Part shown: piece by piece, positions 6,444 through 9,921 of the stretch | How positions within the stretch are numbered: position 1 is the first letter of the stretch | Layout: every line of letters starts with the position of its first letter | NCBI GenBank assembly: GCA_937894515.1 | Contig: CALCRH010000355.1 | Location: 1-9,921 of the forward strand | DNA length: 9,921 nt | Origin: an uncultured Clostridia bacterium | GTDB taxonomy: Bacteria > Bacillota > Clostridia > Oscillospirales > Oscillospiraceae | Direction: 5' to 3' | Position numbers and translations under genes: made by a program | Notes under the pieces: model-generated | What the model was told of the DNA's origin: nothing | The model's database searches: none | What the model saw: the letters and a program-made list of their open reading frames with translations, nothing else

Positions 6444-7622
6444 ATGTATCGAAATTACAAAAACTACACGGTATACTTTAGAAAAGACGGGAGATATTCA
6501 ACTTGTGTTACAGATCACGGGCATACCACATACATTTACGGCAAAACCAAAAAGGAAGTCGAGCGAAAGCTTGAAGTGCTCATTGACCAACTGAATGCTG
6601 CTGAGTTACTCAAATGCGAGTTATCAAATCCGACGAAATATATTACACTGAAAAATTGGGCGTATCTTTGTCTGGACACCTACTGCGTTGCCAACATACA
6701 TGGCAACACCTATATGTCGTATGAACGCATGATACGGCTACACTTCGGAGAGCTCGGCGATATGCCCATCGGACGCATCACAAGCATGATGATCCAAAGC
6801 CATATTACGAACTGTTCCCTGCTCAAAGATGAACACGGCATGAGCGAAAGTTGTCTTCATCAACTGCGTAATTTTTTACATATGGTTTTCAATTTTGCCG
6901 TTCAAAACAATTTGATCTTACACAATCCCACGATTGGCGTGCGCATTCCAAAAACCGGTGTTCACGAAAATCGGGCACTGGCCCCAGATGAAGTTGAGCG
7001 ACTTGTAAACACGGTGAGAAGTTCGGAGCATTTCATTATGTTTTGCATTATTCTTTCTCTGTTTACAGGACTCAGAAAAGGTGAAATCATTGGTTTGAAA
7101 TGGCGTAATGTAGATTTTGACAAGCAGATGCTCACGGTAGAGCATCAACTCGTGCGAGAATACAAAATCAATACGACCGACAAGGTGAAAACGAACTATA
7201 TCCCCAAATCGCCCAAAACGAATAATTCCCGACGGTGTATCCACATGATAGATCCGTTGGTTCAAGAATTCAAAGAATACAAGGACAAGCTCTTGAAAGA
7301 ACAGGCAAAGCGGAGCATCCCGTATTCCGAGGATAATTATGTTTTCCCGAGCCGGAACAATTCCGGGATTGTCAGCAGAACATTTTACAAATACTATAAA
7401 GAAATTCTGCAAGAAGCCGGTTTGACCGATATCAATTTTCACACCCTCCGGCACACATTTGCCACGATGTGTCTGGAATCCGGCATGGATATCTTCACCA
7501 TTTCAAAAACACTGGGACACGCCAGCGTAAAAATAACCGGGGATATATATTTACATATGTCCCGGTTTCATCAAAAAACATGCCTTGACAAACTGAATTC
7601 TGCCTATATCAGGAGCATCTGA
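6444..7622 (+). CDS. tyrosine recombinase / integrase 1
   Basis: A 392-residue phage/ICE-type tyrosine integrase that cuts and rejoins DNA via a 3'-phosphotyrosyl intermediate. An N-terminal arm-type DNA-binding region (about 1-50) is followed by a SAM-like core-binding domain (about 65-165) and the catalytic domain. The full active-site set is visible: Arg211 in TGLRKGE, a Lys in the PKSPKT beta-hairpin, His333 and Arg336 in HTLRHT, His359 in LGHAS, and Tyr369 in GDIYLHM. It therefore looks intact. An ATG at 6438 is only 1 nt after AGGAG, while the ATG at 6444 is 7 nt away, so 6444 is chosen. No excisionase gene is adjacent. It points the same way as the second integrase 0.9 kb downstream, so it may belong to a separate, nested or decayed element, or may be a cargo recombinase. 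Confidence 0.93.
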   Translation: MYRNYKNYTVYFRKDGRYSTCVTDHGHTTYIYGKTKKEVERKLEVLIDQLNAAELLKCELSNPTKYITLKNWAYLCLDTYCVANIHGNTYMSYERMIRLHFGELGDMPIGRITSMMIQSHITNCSLLKDEHGMSESCLHQLRNFLHMVFNFAVQNNLILHNPTIGVRIPKTGVHENRALAPDEVERLVNTVRSSEHFIMFCIILSLFTGLRKGEIIGLKWRNVDFDKQMLTVEHQLVREYKINTTDKVKTNYIPKSPKTNNSRRCIHMIDPLVQEFKEYKDKLLKEQAKRSIPYSEDNYVFPSRNNSGIVSRTFYKYYKEILQEAGLTDINFHTLRHTFATMCLESGMDIFTISKTLGHASVKITGDIYLHMSRFHQKTCLDKLNSAYIRSI

Positions 7623-7653
7623 AAACCTATTATGTGCTCGCTGGTTCTCGAAC

Positions 7654-7668
7654 TTTCGTTTAACGAAA
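7654..7668. repeat. near-perfect palindrome TTTCGTT-T-AACGAAA
   Basis: A 7-bp inverted repeat with one central base lies 32 bp after the integrase 1 stop. Its size and symmetry suit a dimeric DNA-binding protein. It has no T tract and is unlikely to be a terminator. Confidence 0.5.
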
Positions 7669-7674
7669 ATCCAC

Positions 7675-7786
7675 ACTGTTTTAATCTTTGAAAACAGTAA
7701 AATGCACTTTTTCGGCATATTTAGCGTCAAAAAAGTCAAAAAATCGCTTATTTTTTTATTCTTCAGAAGAAGTGCGCTAATTACTG
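7675..7786. repeat. overlapping, mutually exclusive inverted repeats
   Basis: ACTGTTTT (7675-7682) pairs with AAAACAGT (7691-7698), an 8-bp stem. The end of that stem is also the start of a longer imperfect inverted repeat: CAGTAA (7695-7700) and GCACTTTTTC (7704-7713) pair with GAAGAAGTGC (7766-7775, one mismatch) and TTACTG (7781-7786). The two structures compete for the CAGT at 7695-7698. Confidence 0.45.
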
Positions 7787-7854
7787 ATTTTTAACAGAAA
7801 AGAAAATAACAAGTCAGAATTAAGGTCAAACCATTTTCCTTAAAATTGCCAAAA

Positions 7855-7886
7855 GCCTTGAAATCCCCGTGATTTCAAGGCTTTTT
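7855..7886 (+). terminator. intrinsic terminator hairpin
   Basis: A perfect 11-bp stem, GCCTTGAAATC (7855-7865) with GATTTCAAGGC (7871-7881), and a 5-nt loop are followed by TTTTT (7882-7886). The stem is preceded by AAAA, so it could act in both directions. It lies 233 bp after the integrase 1 stop and separates that unit from xis-int. Confidence 0.85.
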
Positions 7887-7915
7887 CGATGTGTCGATTT
7901 TTGTCAAAACCAATG

Positions 7916-7940
7916 AGCACGCATTTAACAGATGTGTGCT
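7916..7940. repeat. hairpin upstream of the repeat array
   Basis: AGCACGCAT (7916-7924) pairs with ATGTGTGCT (7932-7940) across a 7-nt loop, giving nine pairs including one G-U. There is no T tract. It directly abuts the 10-bp repeat array starting at 7941. Confidence 0.5.
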
Positions 7941-8022
7941 ACTTATGGGGACTTATATGGAGATATATGGACTTATATTTTTTGAGGTGGGTACTGATAT
8001 AGAGTTATATAGACTTATGCCC
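7941..8022. repeat. 10-bp-periodic ACTTATATGG repeat array in two blocks
   Basis: Block 1 (7941-7980) reads as four consecutive decamers: ACTTATGGGG, ACTTATATGG, AGATATATGG, ACTTATATTT. After 12 bp, block 2 (7993-8022) has three: ACTGATATAG, AGTTATATAG, ACTTATGCCC. The period of about one helical turn places every copy on the same face of the DNA, as for arm-type integrase sites, excisionase sites or iterons. The array lies 170-250 bp upstream of xis. Confidence 0.6.
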
Positions 8023-8069
8023 TCTTTGGAAAACAATATTTTTTCTCAAAAAAGCTACTTTTCTTGAAT

Positions 8070-8097
8070 TTGATCATTTTTTCCACCATGTTATAGG
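8070..8097 (+). promoter_or_regulatory. possible xis promoter
   Basis: TTGATC (8070-8075), a 16-bp spacer and TATAGG (8092-8097) form a weak sigma-70-like promoter about 90 bp upstream of xis. The match is modest. Confidence 0.3.
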
Positions 8098-8105
8098 TGA
8101 AATTT

Positions 8106-8149
8106 CGGGCGAGGTATACATACTTCCGATTTTTGTTCGTCTACGCCCG
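8106..8149 (+). repeat. G+C-rich inverted repeat in the xis leader
   Basis: CGGGCG (8106-8111) pairs with CGCCCG (8144-8149) around a 32-nt loop, in a region that is otherwise A+T-rich. It lies 26 nt upstream of the xis ribosome binding site (AAAGGAG, about 8175-8181) and could be a leader structure or protein site. Confidence 0.35.
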
Positions 8150-8188
8150 GGTAAAAATCAAATTTGGGAATGTGAAAGGAGAAAAATG

Positions 8189-8395
8189 ATGTCTGAAAAA
8201 ATAAACTTTGTTCCGATTTATCAAAAGGTTACGCTGACAATCAAGGAGGCCTCGGAATACAGCAACATCGGTATCAACAAAATCGATGCCATGCTGCGTG
8301 AGCCGAACTGTCCGTTTGTTTTATTCGTCGGCGTAAAGAAATTGGTCAAACGCAAGGAATTTGAAGAATTTATCAGCAAAGCATTGATTATTTGA
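8189..8395 (+). CDS. xis: Tn916-type excisionase (Xis), MerR-like winged-helix DNA-binding protein
   Basis: A 68-residue basic protein. After a short N-terminus, VTLTIKEASEYSNIGINKIDAMLR fits the excisionase-family helix-turn-helix, followed by a strand-wing PFVLFVGVKKLVKRKEFEEFISK typical of Tn916 Xis-like proteins. Such proteins bend DNA at the element arms and drive the integrase towards excision. ATGs at 8186 and 8189 are adjacent. 8189 gives a 7-nt spacing from the AAAGGAG and is preferred, but 8186 is nearly as good. It lies 105 bp upstream of integrase 2, the classic xis-int order, and that gap contains the separate integrase promoter. Confidence 0.85.
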   Translation: MSEKINFVPIYQKVTLTIKEASEYSNIGINKIDAMLREPNCPFVLFVGVKKLVKRKEFEEFISKALII

Positions 8396-8422
8396 AAAAT
8401 TGCATAAATGCACCGATTTCTA

Positions 8423-8451
8423 TTGAAAAGAAAGCGCCAATGTGATATACT
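8423..8451 (+). promoter_or_regulatory. promoter of integrase 2
   Basis: -35 TTGAAA (8423-8428), a 17-bp spacer, and -10 TATACT (8446-8451), the same boxes and spacing as the AAA gene promoter. It begins 28 bp after the xis stop, so integrase 2 can be expressed independently of xis. Confidence 0.8.
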
Positions 8452-8468
8452 ATATATGTTGCATTGGC
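8436..8468. promoter_or_regulatory. GCCAATG / CATTGGC dyad over the integrase 2 promoter (candidate operator)
   Basis: A perfect 7-bp inverted repeat, GCCAATG (8436-8442) and CATTGGC (8462-8468), flanks the -10 box with arm centres 26 bp apart. A protein bound to both arms would cover the spacer, the -10 and the start point. In RNA the dyad would not form fully, because transcription starts between the arms. Confidence 0.5.
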
Positions 8469-8485
8469 TCTTTTTCTCATTTGAG

Positions 8486-8492
8486 AAAGGAG
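8486..8492 (+). promoter_or_regulatory. ribosome binding site deciding the TTG start of integrase 2
   Basis: AAAGGAG ends 8 nt before TTG 8501-8503. The upstream in-frame ATG (8408) lies before the promoter, so it cannot be the main start, and the TTG is chosen. Confidence 0.8.
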
Positions 8493-8500
8493 TTAATAAT

Positions 8501-9691
8501 TTGGGTAAAAACCTAAAAGGCAAAGAATGCGGCAAGGGTATCTGCCAACGAAAGGACGGCTGGTATATAGCAAGATTTACAGACAAGTGTGGAAATCGAC
8601 TCGAAAAGTATTTCAAGACACTTCCCGAAGCAAAGAATTGGTTAGAGGATGCACGGTACGAAAACAAGCACAATACACTCTTTGTTCCTGCCAATATGAC
8701 AGTGGATGCATGGTTTGAATACTGGATCGAGAATATTGTGGGAGATCTCGCACCGAACACTTTGAGAAACTACAGGGAGCGGTACAAGTTCAACATCCAA
8801 CCGATTATCGGTAAAATGCAATTGACCGATGTCAAACCGATGCACTGTAAGATTGTTTTGAATGCGATGGATAAGGATTATGCCGGCTCGACCATTCGTC
8901 AAACTTACATTTGCATGGGAACGATGTTAAAGTCGGCACTGATGAATGACTTGATCACCAAGCATCCTATGAACGGTGTCCGTTACACAAAACCGGTGAG
9001 AGCAAAAGATGACATCAAGTTTTTAACCGTTGAGGAACAGAAAAAATTTTTACAGGTTGCCAAACGGTCACACAACTACTATCAGTATGCTTTGATTTTG
9101 GAAACGGGACTTCGCACCGGTGAAATGATAGGGCTTACCTGGGATGCGATTGATTGGGAAAAGCGAACATTGACCGTCAACAAGACGCTTGAGTTTCGGC
9201 ACAAGCAGAAAAATTGGCGGGCAGGACCTCCGAAAACACAGCAAAGCTACCGCACCATTCCGCTGACGAATTTTGCTTATGAAATCCTGCAAACGGTCTA
9301 TGAAAACTCAAAGAATCAAAAAAGAGCGAAAACGCTCTCCCAAACGCTTGAGTACATGGATCGGCACACCGGCGAAAAGTCCACGCTTGTTATGAACGAT
9401 CTTGTCTTCATCAACTGGCGAACGGGAGAACCCGCCAAAAACAGTTCCTACGATACCCATCTGTATAAGCTTTGCGATGAAGCCGGCATCAAACGGTTTT
9501 GTATGCATGCACTTCGTCACACTTATGCCACAAGAGCCATTGAAAGCGGTATGCAACCCAAGGTTTTGCAGAAGCTTTTAGGGCACGCAAGTATTCAAAC
9601 CACGATGGATCGCTATGTGCATGTCACGAATGATTCTATGATGAGTGCCATATCCCGGTTTGAAGCAACATCCCCCACCGCTTCGGTGTAA
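8501..9691 (+). CDS. int: tyrosine recombinase / integrase 2 (Tn916/phage type)
   Basis: A 396-residue integrase starting at TTG. Residues about 5-55 (GKGICQRKDGWYIARF...) form an AP2-like arm-binding domain, about 65-165 the SAM-like core-binding domain, and the rest the catalytic domain. Visible catalytic residues are Arg205 (TGLRTGE), Lys245 (PPKTQQSYR), His336 and Arg339 (HALRHT), His362 (LGHAS) and Tyr372 (DRYVHV). The gene is complete and of normal family length. It directly follows xis and is the last gene before ychF, reading outward. That is the usual position of an integrase at the end of an integrated element, so it is the best candidate for mobilising the segment to its left. The A+C-rich C-terminal codons run into the repeat pair at 9692-9713. 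Confidence 0.95.
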   Translation: MGKNLKGKECGKGICQRKDGWYIARFTDKCGNRLEKYFKTLPEAKNWLEDARYENKHNTLFVPANMTVDAWFEYWIENIVGDLAPNTLRNYRERYKFNIQPIIGKMQLTDVKPMHCKIVLNAMDKDYAGSTIRQTYICMGTMLKSALMNDLITKHPMNGVRYTKPVRAKDDIKFLTVEEQKKFLQVAKRSHNYYQYALILETGLRTGEMIGLTWDAIDWEKRTLTVNKTLEFRHKQKNWRAGPPKTQQSYRTIPLTNFAYEILQTVYENSKNQKRAKTLSQTLEYMDRHTGEKSTLVMNDLVFINWRTGEPAKNSSYDTHLYKLCDEAGIKRFCMHALRHTYATRAIESGMQPKVLQKLLGHASIQTTMDRYVHVTNDSMMSAISRFEATSPTASV

Positions 9692-9713
9692 ATTGGTGTA
9701 TAATTGGTGTATA
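9692..9713. repeat. exact tandem 11-bp repeat ATTGGTGTATA x2 at the element end
   Basis: Two head-to-tail copies (9692-9702, 9703-9713) begin right after the integrase stop. A third partial copy, GGTGTA (9685-9690), lies inside its last codons, with spacings of 10 and 11 bp. The location and helical phasing suit arm-type integrase binding sites. Confidence 0.6.
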
Positions 9714-9734
9714 CGGCACCGAGGGGAACACCGC

Positions 9735-9758
9735 AAACCCTCTATAAATAAAGGATTT
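9735..9758. other. candidate integrase core / attachment site between int and ychF
   Basis: AAACCCTCT (9735-9743) and AAAGGATTT (9750-9758) form an imperfect inverted repeat (7 of 9 bases complementary) around the 6-bp centre ATAAAT. This is the size and shape of a tyrosine-recombinase core site. It lies 43 bp past the integrase 2 stop and 20 bp before the ychF start, leaving ychF and its GAGG ribosome binding site (9767-9770) intact. Without the other element end or an empty site this is a proposal. Confidence 0.4.
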
Positions 9759-9778
9759 TTGAAGTGAGGTAACATAAA

Positions 9779-9921
9779 ATGAAATTAGGTATAGTCGGTC
9801 TGCCGAACGTCGGCAAAAGCACACTTTTCAACGCGATTACTAAGGCAGGTGCTGAATCTGCAAACTATCCGTTCTGCACCATTGAACCAAATGTCGGTGT
9901 TGTATCTGTTCCGGACTACCG
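9779..9921 (+). CDS. ychF: YchF (Obg-like ATPase), N-terminal 47 residues, cut by window end
   Basis: The translation begins MKLGIVGLPNVGKSTLFNAI. The P-loop GLPNVGKST (7-15) and the following NYPFCTIEPNVGVV (29-42) are diagnostic of YchF, a universally conserved Obg-family P-loop protein of about 365 residues. YchF prefers ATP to GTP and associates with ribosomes, with reported roles in translation and stress response. The start is supported by GAGG 8 nt upstream. It is a core chromosomal gene and marks the host flank of the mobile region. Only the G1 and early switch region is in the window. Confidence 0.96.
   Translation, partial: MKLGIVGLPNVGKSTLFNAITKAGAESANYPFCTIEPNVGVVSVPDY

Larger units (their letters stand above)
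7623..8188. other. 566-bp non-coding, structure-rich spacer between integrase 1 and xis
   Basis: No credible gene is present. From left to right it holds a near-palindrome (7654-7668), overlapping inverted repeats (7675-7786), a T-rich tract (7749-7760) possibly ending integrase 1 transcription, a strong terminator hairpin (7855-7886), a hairpin (7916-7940), a 10-bp-periodic repeat array (7941-8022), a possible promoter (8070-8097) and a G+C-rich stem (8106-8149) just before xis. Such density fits integrase/excisionase binding or a junction between two elements better than plain intergenic DNA. Confidence 0.6.

Noticed and set aside
7941..8022. CRISPR array
   Set aside because: The units are 10 bp with no unique spacers of 30 bp or so; this is a phased short repeat, not CRISPR.
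8408..8500. Upstream ATG start for integrase 2
   Set aside because: It precedes the promoter -35/-10 and has no ribosome binding site. TTG 8501 has AAAGGAG at 8-nt spacing and matches the usual family N-terminus.
8221..8760. 179-codon minus-strand open frame
   Set aside because: It is antisense to xis and the start of integrase 2 and overlaps the promoter and dyad; no recognisable protein character.
9721..9742. GAGGG...CCCTC as a terminator for integrase 2
   Set aside because: The stem is only 5 bp with a 12-nt loop and no T tract. Its right arm overlaps the better-supported core-site candidate.

Overview
The window looks like an accessory (mobile or defence) region of a low-G+C Gram-positive bacterium, most likely a Clostridia-type Bacillota. 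Evidence: strong AGGAGG-type ribosome binding sites, TTGAAA-17-TATACT promoters, a TTG start on an integrase, Tn916-type xis-int order, and the first 47 codons of the chromosomal gene ychF at the right edge. No rRNA, tRNA or CRISPR was seen. The left half is visibly more A+T-rich than the integrases and ychF, as expected of acquired cargo.

Layout. (1) 1-426: the 3' end of an unrecognised plus-strand gene (1-194), possibly frameshifted, then a strong hairpin terminator facing the next operon. (2) 427-4638, minus strand: a compact five-gene cluster read right to left. It holds a 421-residue protein with a C-terminal HEPN-like R-x4-H motif, a 69-residue single-pass membrane peptide, a 182-residue protein resembling the C-terminal component of ABC-three-component (ABC-3C) systems, a 109-residue winged-helix 'middle component', and a 620-residue Rad50/SMC-like ABC ATPase with a zinc-hook-like CxxC pair. 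The last four genes all overlap. (3) 4828-6189, minus strand: an AAA ATPase with a C-terminal DUF4143 nuclease-like domain, with its own consensus promoter. (4) 6444-7622, plus strand: a first tyrosine integrase. (5) 7623-8188: 566 bp of non-coding DNA full of inverted repeats, a terminator and a 10-bp-periodic repeat array. (6) 8189-9691, plus strand: a Tn916-type excisionase and a second tyrosine integrase under a promoter straddled by a dyad. (7) 9692-9778: an 11-bp tandem repeat and a candidate integrase core (attachment) site, then ychF.

How it may work. The right end reads as the integrase-proximal end of an integrative element inserted just upstream of ychF, with the defence-like genes as cargo. 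The most interesting part is the ABC-3C-like operon. The membrane peptide and the C-terminal component carry nearly the same short motif (GNGNIQAGRNITI / GSNNIQAGRDITI) encoded by divergent codons. This suggests homotypic, perhaps RHIM/amyloid-like, pairing that would connect an ATPase sensor to a membrane effector supplied in trans, with a HEPN-like protein as a possible second effector. This functional model is inference. The gene boundaries and motifs are seen directly.
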